Part shown: positions 49,610 through 60,267 of the stretch, piece by piece
Numbering within the stretch: the first letter of the stretch is position 1
Layout of the letters: every line of letters starts with the position of its first letter
Program-made: the position numbers and the translations under genes
Source of the DNA: Eucommia ulmoides
Taxonomy: Eukaryota; Streptophyta; Magnoliopsida; Garryales; Eucommiaceae
DNA length: 64,000 nt
Assembly (NCBI GenBank): GCA_016647705.1
Contig: CM028330.1
Location: 29,902,649-29,966,648, forward strand
Direction: 5' to 3'
The notes under the pieces: model-generated
Seen by the model: the letters and a program-made list of their open reading frames with translations, nothing else
Database searches by the model: none
Told to the model about the DNA's origin: nothing

Positions 49610-50010
49610 TAGTGTTCTAGTTGTTGTCATTAGTCGCGTTGACATTCTAGTTGTCATTGTAAGTGGCTTGGTGTTCCAATTGTCATCGTTGGTCGCAGAA
49701 CATTTCAAATGTCGCCATTGGTCACCCGGCGTTCCAGTTGTCACCGTATGTCGTCCAATGTTCTAGTTGTCACCGCATGTTGCTCAGTGTTCCAGTTGTT
49801 ACCGTTGATTGTCCAATGTTCTAATTGTAGCCGTATGTCACTCGACGTTTTAGCTGTCATCGTTGAGCGCCGATATTTCAATTCTTGTTTGATGTTTCAG
49901 TTGTCGACATTTGTCGTCTAACGTTCTAGTTGTTGCCGTTGCTTGTCCGACATTCTATTTGTCGTCATTGGTTGTCCAACGTTCTAATTATCAACTTTGA
50001 TCGCTAACAT
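49610..50010 (+). repeat. 29-bp minisatellite
   Basis: About 13 degenerate copies of gttctagttgtcaccgttgg plus tcgtccaat. Because 29 is not a multiple of three, frames crossing it (for instance 49392-49766 plus, 49397-49744 minus) rotate through the repeat and are not likely coding. Confidence 0.85.
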
Positions 50011-50109
50011 TACTTTCGTCTTATCTATGCCATTGTTCCCAGCAACAAACGTTATTACATTTTTACTATTTTCAAGGTAGGATTTTGAAATATTTTTGTC
50101 CCAATTTGA

Positions 50110-50335
50110 GAGTGTTAAAATATATAAAATTTTCATCAATATATAATTTCTTATTTAGTATTTCCTATTATTTTGGATATATTGACCAAATTATTAGTTT
50201 TCTTTATTTGATTAATTAGTCTATTTATTAGGGTAATATTCTTCTTGATTTACCACGTTGTGTCTAGAAAATATGGAATATAGAATCTTATTGTATAAAA
50301 TTATTACGTAATAAAAAAAATTCTTAGTTCCCAAA
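50110..50335 (+). repeat. Right direct repeat flanking the 29-bp minisatellite
   Basis: Partner of 49100-49310, in the same orientation, about 1 kb away. Confidence 0.6.
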
Positions 50336-50980
50336 ATCCTTTTAAGTTAAAGATGATAATAAAAGATAAAAACACAAAAGATCTCAATAGAAGTTTATAT
50401 ACATAAACAAGTACCTAAAATAAAATAAATATCTTTATGAGTTGGGGAAGAAAAGATGAGATTTTTTTATTTTTTATTTTATTGTAAAGTGTATCCGGAT
50501 TAAATTACGTATACCTCGATTAATCATCAAACTTGACGATGTTAGTAGTAATTGAATTCATTCTATTTCTATTGAAATTGATTCTCTTCTAGTGGTACAC
50601 CTAAATATATTGCAGTAATAAAGCATCCAAACAGTTGAAAATTGGACCGTGTATATTGACATGCATGTCCCAATTCAAGGGCTAAAGTCAAACTATTAAA
50701 ATTAATTGTTGAGGGCTGAAATGAAAATTATTCCAAGAGAAAGTGTGAAAACAGTCATTAACCCCCTCATTTTGAAATTTTGAAACAAGATATGAGTAGG
50801 TTGGGGGCGGGGGTTGGGGTGTCGCATGAAGTCTGAAAACTGAGCACACATTGGAGGAAACCTAATTGATGATGTAGCAAGTAGGCCACGTGAGGAGGAG
50901 CACTAACCACACATGACATGACCAACAAGTCCAAGAAAGTGACGCCCCTTCCCCATTTTTCCTCTTCTTGTAGTCCAAAG
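50336..50980. other. Spacer, nothing recognised
   Basis: AT-rich DNA, ending in the target site of the hAT-like element. A minus-strand frame at 50767-51063 runs into that element and has no recognisable family. Confidence 0.5.
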
Positions 50981-51629
50981 TAGGACTGACAAAACAGGTA
51001 ACAGGTCGTGTAACAGGTCATTACCCGATAACACGAAACACAATAAGACCCAAACACGAACACGACACGATAAGCTTATCGTGTCAGACTACCCAAACAC
51101 GAACACGACACGAAAATTATCGTGTCGACACGACACGACACGATAATTTTTCGTGTCACACGATGATACGAAACATATCAGGTAAACACGACACGATAAG
51201 ACCTGATAGGTTTCTATTATACATTAATCTACCCATTACACGTTAACCCATTACACGTTAACGACCTGTTAACCTGTTAACGACCTGTTAACCTGTTAAT
51301 TTAAAACCATCTTAACAAATTATTATATATATTAAGTATTAATTTGTAATATTTGATAATTTGGGAGGTGTAAAAATAATTTATTAAATTAACGGGTAAC
51401 CTATTGGGTCACAGGTTATTGTGTAACCTGAATACACAAAATTCTTATCGTGTCTTATCGTGTAACCTATTGGGTTATCAGGTTAACCTGATAACCTACA
51501 CTATTTCTTATCAGATTATCGGGTCTGACACGATAACGACCCGATACCTGATAAGCAAAACCTAGACCTGCTAATTTCGTGTCGGTCTCGTGTCGTGTCA
51601 TCGTGTAAATACCTGTTTTGCCAGCCCTA
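50981..51629. mobile_element. Non-autonomous hAT-like element
   Basis: TIRs TAGGACTGACAAAACAGGTA (left) and TAGGGCTGGCAAAACAGGTA (right, reversed), flanked by a perfect 8-bp TSD GTCCAAAG (50973-50980 and 51630-51637), as in the hAT superfamily. The interior is packed with cgtgtcgtgtcg and cacgacacgata words and ggttaacaggtta repeats in both orientations. No coding sequence. Confidence 0.9.
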
Positions 51630-51735
51630 GTCCAAAGGCCACTTTAGCGGCTCATGCAACTTGCCAACTTGAAGAGAGAGAGAGTATCGAGCTTATCAAC
51701 AGAAAAAACATAAATCATGGGGTTACGATAAGTAG

Positions 51736-52176
51736 TAGGGTGGTCATGGGCTTGGGCCCCGGGTCCGTCCAGTCCGAATAGTCCGGCCTTATTTTTTTTA
51801 GGGTTTGGATCTAGGTGTTAAGGCCCGATCAATTTTAGGATCGGATTTGGGTAAGGCCAAAATATTTTAGAGTCGGGGCCCGAAAAATAATTATAAAAAA
51901 ATTATATATGTATATATATATATATACACACACACACACATTCAACCATAAGGCTTCAGGCTTAGATTATTTTTTTTAGGGTTTTGGGTTAGGTTTTTTC
52001 AAGACTTTGGGCTTATTTTTGTAGGGCTTTGTGGGCTTATTTTTCTAGGGTTTAGGATTTTTTGTATAGGGCCGGCCTTTGGGTTTAGGTTTTTTTTATA
52101 GGGCCGGACCGGGCTCAGGCCTAGCAATTTTATATAATACCCTAGTCTAGGCCCGGCCCGGCCCATGACCACCCCT
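51736..52176. mobile_element. Probable non-autonomous hAT-like element (GGGCC-rich)
   Basis: Ends TAGGGTGGTCATGGGC and, reversed, AGGGGTGGTCATGGGC. The interior has many ggcccgg and gggcttatttt words and a (CA)n tract (51926-51940). No clear TSD was found, so the call rests on TIR form. Confidence 0.7.
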
Positions 52177-52597
52177 CACACATCCTTCGTCAGAAAAAAA
52201 TCAAACAATTTTATTTATAATGATTTTGATGTAATACAAAATTTAAAAATAAAATTGAATCATTGAGATTCTTTTCTTCTTAGATTTTTCCCCTTTTTAT
52301 CTTTTTTCATATCTCAAGATATGTAATCTAGTGAATATCTAACTTACTTCTTCTGCAGATAAAGATGACAAAAAAAAAAAAAAATTGCCGGGTAACTGTG
52401 AGAAACCGAACCGAATGATTCAGGTTAAAACGGACTAAATTGTTTGTTGGTTTTAAATTTAGCAATAGAAGCGATTTTTATTTTGATTTTGATTTTGATT
52501 TTGGTTTTTATTTTGGTTTTGATTTGGGATAGTAACTTCGTAATTGAACCGTGTAACCGAATGATTTTTATGTAGGATTAAAAATTATTATGCAGTT
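52177..52597. other. Spacer before the copia LTR
   Basis: AT-rich, with a (ttttga)n-like run (52470-52520) and the words gaaaccgaaccgaa (52412) and gaaccgtgtaaccga (52546), which may be a decayed short element. Nothing coding. Confidence 0.45.
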
Positions 52598-54977
52598 TGT
52601 TGATCCCTAGATTTTGATAAACAATTAAGTGTTGATATTTTTTGTGGAACTAATATGTTTGTTGAGTACTTTAGAAAGAGCTCCATATATTTGATTATAT
52701 TGAAAAAATCATGAAGAAAAAGTAAAGGGTGCAAAGATGGATATATTGAAGAAATGAAGCGTTGTGAAGACCTTGAACAAATTAGGTAGAAACAACTCTA
52801 TATTTTTATACTCTTAATGCAACCCGAATTAGGATCACACACGACACTATTAAATGAGATATCTTATGTGTGGTTTGAGATTGACATAATAGAAGTTAAA
52901 ATCCTAATTAAAGAGCACCTTATGTGAAATTGAAAATGAAAATTGACCTAATTAAAAATAAGGATTAAAGTATAAAAAGTTGAATTTTAAGGTTAATTCA
53001 GTCAACCGAGAAAAACAATCGGTTAACTGAATCAAACAGTATGTTTTGGATTAGAATTGTTGAAGGAAAAAACCACTCAGCTTTAATCAGTCAACTGACT
53101 AGAATGAATCGGTCAACCGTTTGAATAAGTGAGGTTTTTGGAGTAAAATGGCTTATCCTTGCATCGATTGGTCAATCGAACGAAGACAATCAATCAACCG
53201 ATTAGACCTTAGGTTTTGGCAGGGAAAGTCTCTAAAATAATCAGTCAACCAATTGGGAAGGAATCGGTTAACCAATTGGGTGGAAGCTTGGGAGGGAAAG
53301 GTCTCTACATTAATCGCTCAACCGAACGTGGGGTATCATTTAGCCGACTAGGGTTATGGTTTGGCCTGGTTTCAATACTATATCAATCGGTCAACCGACC
53401 TCCAAGGATCGATCAACCGATTGGTTCGGTTATAATTTCAAGGAACTTGATATTTGGGTAAAAAACTAACCATTTTTTATGATTTTAAGGGAGAGATTTG
53501 GGGGAATCTGATCTTATTAAAGATATGTGACATATATTTTAATATTCCTATAGATTTGGTCTCCATAATTTAAGATTTTCTTAATTTAAATAGTTAAATA
53601 ATTCCCTTTTTTTTTTTAATTGCTAATTGTGAAATATTTTATGGACTTATTTGAGAGATTTAAGAGTTATTTTTTTGGAGGAATACCCTAGAATTGAATG
53701 ATTATGTTATACGGAAAGAGTTCCTTTTAGAGACACATCTTTTGCAAAGTAGTCGTTGGAGGACTAGTTAACAGTCTATATATTTAGACCTGCGGTATTA
53801 AGGTTTAAACATATAAATAACATCAGTTTTGAGCTCTTCTAAGAGTGATATTTATGCTGAAATTTTTGTGAGAGATTATATATAAGTTATTGATCTAAAG
53901 CGTTGTTGATTTGGCGTAATCGACTTGTGTTATATTGCGATTCAGTTTCTATCTTCAGTGTTTTCCCGATGAGATCTTTTCAAACTATTGTTTTCTATTT
54001 TTATTTCATATTATTATTGTCTGCTTAGATTTAAGATTGTTAGAAAATCGTTTTCAAACTTAAGAGTCTGATTTTTTTTTTAAATTATTTTGTGTATTTA
54101 TCTGATTACGTGCTTTAATTTGTGCTGCCCACATTGATTATTAATCATATATTAATTTACCTCACATTGTATCTATCACTTTGTAAATTTTGGGACATTA
54201 ATCAAGTATATCTGTATTGAGGTGGTCGAAACTTCTTGTGGGAAGAAACCCATATTTCTCTATATTTGTGAGTTTGAGTAGATTAGACACGGTTGGGCCG
54301 CTGTCTAGTCAGGGTTCCTAGGGTTCGATTTTTTTTTTTTTTTTTGTGAAAAAAATTAGGGTTAGATATTTGTCCTAAGTAAAAAAGTTTGGTTATTCCT
54401 TTCCCTTGAAAAGAACTATGTTTTGATTCTCACTGCAATTGAATTAATTTGAGTGAATTATAAAAGTTCCATTCTTATCTAGGAAAATAATACTTGAGAG
54501 TGTGGTGAGGTTTGATCTTTAGCCAATTAAAAAGATTATGTTTTGATTCTTCCTTTAACAGAATTAAGTTAGTCTTAAACTTGGTAAAAAGTTAAGGTTA
54601 TTCTTTAGTCTTGGAAAAGAAAAATTGTAAAGGTTGATTCTGAGCCTAGTAAAAGAATCGTTGTAAGAGTTTGGTTCCTATCTCGTAAAGGAATTAGAGG
54701 TTTAGAGGTTGCGAATCTCTGTGGAGCTCAGGGTACTGAATTAGGCAAGGTTAGCTTGTTGAACTAGAATATATATCTTGGTGTGTTGCATTCTTTATTT
54801 TTATTATATTGTGTTTAGGTGTGCACCTAATTATAAACACTAATCCGCTGTGTAACGAATATAATAATTAATTTAGAAAAATTGATTATTTGATAATTAA
54901 TTGTTAAAGTTTAATTTGTTTAAATTTTTATAACTATCCAATTCACCCCCCCTCTTGGGTAGCTCATTTGGCCAACA
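52598..54977 (+). repeat. 5' LTR of the copia element
   Basis: 2380 bp, ending gggtagctcatttggccaaca. The part 54640-54977 matches the LTR end of the fragment at 10181-10500 (minus). An array of inverted words lies at 52990-53440. The left end is placed by the TGTTG/CAACA symmetry and is less certain than the right. Confidence 0.7.
52990..53440 (+). promoter_or_regulatory. Array of TCGGTCAACCGA-type inverted words
   Basis: About 12 words in the U3 part of the copia LTR: TCGGTCAACCGA (53394), CAGTCAACTG (53089), GGTTAACC (53267) and relatives, spaced 15-40 bases. Arms change together (CGGT..ACCG, CAGT..ACTG). Confidence 0.65.
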
Positions 54978-55039
54978 GTTGGTATCAAAACTGATTTGAC
55001 TTAACGCTCCCAATAGCCACACTAGGTGAGAGGCAGTCT

Positions 55040-55178
55040 ATGCACCGTCCACTTTTGTTTGTAGGTGATATCTATTCATTTTGGAAGGATCGAATGATTG
55101 CTTTTCTTCAAGCCACTAATTTTGATGTGTGCCTAGTTATTGAGGATGATCTATTCATTCCTAAAGAGAATGGAGTAC
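55040..55178 (+). pseudogene. Copia gag, first piece
   Basis: Opens MHRPLLFVGDIYSFWKDRMI and continues AFLQATNFDVCLVIEDDLFI, the familiar start of copia gag (RPPLF-G-NY-YWK-RM, then WEVIEDGPFIP). It follows the primer-binding site by about 60 bp and stops at the Athila-like insertion. Part of a broken element. Confidence 0.85.
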
Positions 55179-56893
55179 TGATAGGTGTGAAAAACCTATC
55201 TATTTCGAATCTGAATTGGTTAGTTTTCGAATATGTTTATAGTTATTTTTATTATGTTTTAATTAGTATTTATACTTTTTGTATAACTCAGGTGTGTGGG
55301 TTAAAAAGATAGGAAACTGGAGCTAAAATAATGAGATCGAACCAAAGCGGTTCGAAGTTACGGTGGATAAACAAGCTCGGAGGCTAAAAGACGAAACAGG
55401 CCCACTGCTTAAGTGTCCAGACCACCGCTTAAGCAGTGAAGATGCAGAGAAGAGCAAAATGTTACTGACGGATGACCGCCAGAGCGGAAATTCTACCGCT
55501 TAGGTGGAAATCTAGCAGAGGACGAAGAAGGGCTACTAACAGCCGCTCGCCTAGGCGGAATTTCTACCGCCTAGGCGAAAATCCAACAGAATGTTCTCCC
55601 AATCCATCGCCTACTTCACCGCCCAGGCGATCAGACTTAACCGACCTAACTTCGCCTAAGCGCAAATTCCACCGCCTAGGCGGATTTGCCCTGCACAGCC
55701 TTTAGATATTTTTAGGATATTTTTGCTATAAATATCCCCTCTCCTCCCTTTTGGCCTGTATCTCTCTCCTCTCTCTTGCATTTTTTAGCCACTTAGGCTA
55801 TAGTTAAGCCAAGGTTTAGGAATTTTAGGTGTGGAGCTCGCATCCCGAAGTGGAGAAGACGGTGAATCGATCGTTGAGCGTTCTTAGCGATTTATCTTCG
55901 GACGAGGCTAAGTTCTTCGATCGTTTTTCCTTATTTCTTTATCTTAGGAGCATGTGAGCATATTTAGCTCGTTATTTCATTGTATATGCGGCTATGGCCC
56001 CGAGTTAGATATGGATTTTAGTAGGGATTAACCTAAATATTTATAAATACGTTGTTTGGATGATTTTGGTGTTTCGTTTGTGATTGTTCTTCGTAGTTTG
56101 ATTGTATTTATCGTATTTTTTGTTTATTATGCTTGGATTGATAAATGGAGAATACAGGATTTTGACAAAACCCCGGATTCGGATTAGGGTAAACAAACGC
56201 CACGATTCTATAACCCGGTCGGGGTTTGAATCGTGGACAATCGATGACGTGGGGCAAGACACACGGTACCTAGGGTCGTTAAGACGTTGAGGGGGACCTC
56301 TTCGTTGACTCGAAGTCGCATTATATCCCTCGTCTTACACTCGGAAGAGGTGGCGAGGGAGTTTTAGAACGGAGATTGTCGATAGGGTAAATACAACGCA
56401 ACGATCCAATAACCCGGGAGGGAGTTGGATTGTGTGCAATCAATGACGCTGGGTGAGACTCACGTGACCTAGGGTCGTTACAACGTTGAGGGGGACTTCT
56501 CCGTTGAATCGAAGTCATGTATTCCCCCGTCTTACACTCGGAAGAGGTGGCGGTGGAGTTTATGTACCGAGGTTGTCAAATAGGTCGAACAACGTAAATG
56601 CGAGTAAATCGAAATCGAACACGTATTTGTAAACACGTTAATCCCTATACAATTCTTCACCCTAAAACATATTAACATAATAGTGTAGTTAATTTAGGAT
56701 ATATTAGTATTAGTTTAATTAATTAATTACATTTATTTTTCACCTAGATAAAATTAGGTCACGACAAACGTGGTGTTCGTTAGTAACGACAACAATCCCT
56801 GTGGATACGATAACCCGATCTTAACGATCACACTATACCTCGTATACTTGCGAGTGTAAATAGCAGCGTGTTTTTCCCGCGCTACCAAGTTTT

Positions 56894-56911
56894 TGGCGCC
56901 GTTGCCGGGGA
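56894..56911 (+). other. Primer-binding site (tRNA-Asp type)
   Basis: TGGCGCCGTTGCCGGGGA, a few bases after the LTR end; this is complementary to the 3' end of plant tRNA-Asp as used by Athila-type elements. Confidence 0.85.
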
Positions 56912-57806
56912 TTGTTTTGATGTTATTGTCGGAAAAACGCGGTAACGGCTCTGGACTTGAGTTTTAGATAGGAGAAGCAAGTGTTTCGTACTCCCGGGAT
57001 TGGAGATTTCGTTAGTATTGATATTGTGTGTAAATGACCTAATTTTACTTTAGGCATTTATTTTGTATATAATTTTTGTTTGTAGTTTTTTTTTTTTTTC
57101 TTATGCAGGGTACGTGCCGATGTTAGATCGATAGGTATTGATGCATTCCTTTCGACGGGATTCCAATCCGTTTTATGTTGTTTGGCTAAGCACATAAGTC
57201 GGTGAGGCGTTTCGTTGAGAGATTGAGCCAATCCAATGCAAAACCTCGCCAATCTTGAGGGCGTTCTAAGAATGTTGGGCCGGGGACATTAAACCATGCT
57301 CTACTTGGGAGGCAACCCAAGCAATTCTTTTTGTTCCATCCCATCCGACTTGATTCGGAGGCGAGATCCTCTCGCCTCCCAGGTAAGTGTTCTAAACACC
57401 CTTCGTCAGCATTCTTTAATTCCATATGTTGAGATTGATGATTGGGTTCGCTGAGGACACTGTCCACTTTGAGTTTGAGGGTGATGTGTAGTAGTAGTAT
57501 GTTAGTTTATGTGTCATCGTTTTCCATATTGCATGTGTGTTTAGGTTAGAATGTGTTTATGTTTTTGTGTTGTTATTATATGTTGAGTTTTGCGTTCATC
57601 TGGGCCGTCACCCAATGATGAAAATTACCCCTGGTTTTTTTCGAAGTGAAGGGTAATACCCATGCATGTGTGATTCTGTGTGCTTGACTATGCGTTTTGG
57701 TCAAAATTATTGTAGATCCTAATTTGCACGGGTACATAGACTCAATGTATAGTTATTCAATTGATTTGAGGACGATTATCGATTAACCAAATTCATGACA
57801 CATTAA

Positions 57807-58905
57807 CGGCATGTTTGGTTGGACGGAATGGAATGAGGGTGGAATGGAATAGAAGAAGTAATGGAATGAGAGAAGGAATGGAATGGAATTGTGAATGGAA
57901 TCACTATTCCATTATCTTGTTTGGTTGATATGGAATGAAAGAAAGAATAGAATAGTGCAATATAGTAAAATTTCCATTTTGCTCTTATAAAATTATTATT
58001 CCATTCTCTTCTTGGTTGGTTATAATAAAATTTTATTATATTTCACTATTCTATTCCTTTTCTCATTTTATTATATTTCACTATTCAACTCAATTTTAAA
58101 TTTTCGTTCTCTAATTTCTATTTTTGTTCTCAATTTTCAGTTTCTATTTTTTAATTTCTGTTTTTGTTCTCAATTTTCAGTTTCCTTTTTCAATTTTTTG
58201 TTCTCTAATTTTCTATTTTTTGTTCTCAATTTTCAGTTTATGTTCTCAATTTTTTATTTTTGTTCTCAATTTTCTGTTTTTATTCTCAATTTTCTGTTTC
58301 TATTCTCTAATTTTATGTTTTTGTTCTCAATTTTTAGTTTTCGTTCTCAATTTTTTGTTCTCTAATTTTATATTTTTGTTCGCAATTTTCAGTTTATGTT
58401 CTCAATTTTATGTTTCTGTTTTCAATTTTCTGTTCTCTAATTTTATGTTTTTGTTCTCAATTTTTAGTTTATGTTCTCAATTTCTTATTCTTTAATTTTC
58501 TGTTTTTGTTCTCAATTTTCGGTTTATGTTCTCAATTTTTCGTTTCTATTCTCAATTTTTAATTTCTGTTCTCAATTTTCTAGTTCTGTTCTCAATTTTT
58601 TGTTCTCAATTTTCTATTTCTATTCCCAACTTTCTGTTCACTAATTTTAATTTATGTTCTCTAATTTCTGTTTTTGTTCTCAATTTTCAAGAGCTTAATT
58701 ATAAGGGCTATCATGTAATTTAAGATATTGATTTCATTGGGTTGGAATCCCATTCCACCCTATCTCAAATGGAATCCCATTCCATCCAATTTCATTCCAA
58801 TGGAATCACAAAAGTGATTCCATTGGAGAACCAAATAACGGAATAGGAATCGAGGGCGGAATGCGATTCCATTCTGCCCTCGATTCCATCCAACCAAACA
58901 TGCCG
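57807..58905. mobile_element. PIF/Harbinger-like non-autonomous element with tandem-repeat core
   Basis: TIRs CGGCATGTTTGGTTGGACGG (left) and CGGCATGTTTGGTTGGATGG (right, reversed), flanked by TAA (57804-57806 and 58906-58908). The sister sequence near 41957 has a single uninterrupted taagg at the same place, which proves the insertion and the 3-bp duplication. Next to the ends are ggaatggaatgag-like repeats. The core is a 20-bp tandem repeat (58100-58690). The long open frames there (58012-58495 and nearby) are repeat read-through rich in F, S and L, not genes. Confidence 0.9.
58100..58690 (+). repeat. ~20-bp tandem repeat (tgttctcaattttctgtttt)
   Basis: About 28 degenerate copies, strongly pyrimidine-biased on this strand, filling the middle of the PIF/Harbinger-like element. 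Copy length varies between about 17 and 24 bp. Confidence 0.9.
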
Positions 58906-59980
58906 TAAGGATTCTAGAACTTGATTGAGGGGAAACTTGAGGTGAAATCCTAGGCGAGGTAGTTCAGGAGACGTGATTTAGGCATTCTTTTTTGTCGCTT
59001 GAGCCTTTCTAATCCTATCTTGTTATATGTTTATCCCTCGTTACCTTGTCGAAGCCTAAATACAAATTCAATTCTGAACACATAAACCAATACCACGGCC
59101 AATTGAATTCCTTCCAATCCTTTATCGCTGAATCTAAAGGCACATTTGAGTGAATCAAGTTAGCCATTGCAAAGGCTTCTTAATGTGAGTGGTTGGGAAT
59201 AGGGCGAACTTCAAATTGGTTTGGTATTTGAGTACTCACTTGTCATTTTTTATTTGTATTTCACACACCCTTTCAATTGTAACAATCAAATAAGTTTGGG
59301 GGTGTGTTCGTTGAAAATAAAAAAAATAAAAAATAATAATAATGTAATAATAAAAAACCAAATGTACATACGGTTTTTATTTCTGTTTCTTTTGACAAGT
59401 GAGTACGTAGGTCTTAAATGCATGTTCGAGATTGTTTCAAATCTTTCTATGGGGATTCGAGAGTGAATGTGCCAAGTATTGAGCCTTGGGTAACGTTAAG
59501 TTAACAACGTTAACCCGTTTTCTATTCCAAATTACCCTTGGCCAAATTAACCTTAACCGAACCAAGTCCTAATGATCTTCATGAACTACTAAACCTACAC
59601 TAGTGGAGAGTGGACCCCAATCAAGCTTATGGTAATCCTTAACTCGTGAATTTCGTTGGTGGATAATCCAATCCGATCGTTATATAGTTATATTATGGAG
59701 TCTCGCACTAACACGTTTACATGATCTGAAATAGCGTTTACCATTATTGCATGTCGAAATTCTAGAACATTACATACTGTGTGTTACCGCCCGAACTCGA
59801 TACTACTGGCGGTTGTTGAGGGAACAATAACTAGGCCGTTAGAAGAATTTAAAACTCACATGTTGTTATGTTTAGATTGTTTTTAGGTTGTTTGTTATTT
59901 ATTTCCGTTTGTGTTTTTTTCATTTTAGTGTGTGTGTTTGGCTCGATGACTAGCCAAGTTTTGAGTTTGGGGGTAAGTAC

Positions 59981-60267
59981 CTAAGAAGAAAGAGCAACTG
60001 ACCACTTTTGACAAACATAAACTTTCTATTAATTCTTAAGTTGTTAATATTCTATTTTGTTTTTTAGATGCTAATGAATATACCAGGATTTCAAGTTGTG
60101 GATCGACGAATAAAATATGGGACACATTGCAAATCACTCACGAAGGGACAAATCCGAAATAGTCCAAGATCAATGCCTTAGTCTGTCAATTCAAATTATT
60201 CAGAATAGGTAAAGTAGAATCTATTCTGAAGATGTATACAAGATTCAACAATATTTACAACAACCTC
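59981..60267 (+). pseudogene. Copia gag, second piece
   Basis: After the AGTAC repeat copia homology resumes: DANEYTRISSCGSTNKIWDT and QITHEGTN, then a segment like the usual MYTRFNNIYNNL before the solo LTR. This is the central UBN2-type gag region. Part of a broken element. Confidence 0.85.

Larger units (their letters stand above)
55179..59975 (+). mobile_element. Athila-like non-autonomous element with a single LTR
   Basis: TSD AGTAC at 55174-55178 and 59976-59980. Parts: LTR (55179-56887, TGATAGGTGTG...GCGCTACCA), primer-binding site TGGCGCCGTTGCCGGGGA (56894-56911, matching the tRNA-Asp type used by Athila), a non-coding interior with the attaaaccatgctctacttg and ggaggcaaccc words (57287-57310), and a terminal purine tract gagtttgggggta (59963-59975). 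The TSD follows the purine tract directly. A PIF/Harbinger-like element (57807-58905) sits in the interior. LTR U3 has palindromic words (55395-55690), TATA box TATAAATA (55727-55734) and the ~190-bp leader block in two tandem copies (about 56160-56360 and 56370-56580). No gag or pol seen. Confidence 0.85.

Noticed and set aside
49392-49766. A 124-codon frame with a membrane-like profile, and an opposed 115-codon frame
   Set aside because: Much of both runs through the 29-bp minisatellite, whose period shifts the frame each unit; no motif seen.
56894-56911. A tRNA gene fragment
   Set aside because: The 18 bases fit the complement of the tRNA-Asp 3' end and lie just after an LTR end, so this is a primer-binding site.
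58012-58495. Overlapping frames of 117 and 123 codons rich in F, S and L
   Set aside because: They read through the 20-bp tandem repeat in the PIF/Harbinger-like element; the apparent membrane protein is a product of poly-pyrimidine composition.
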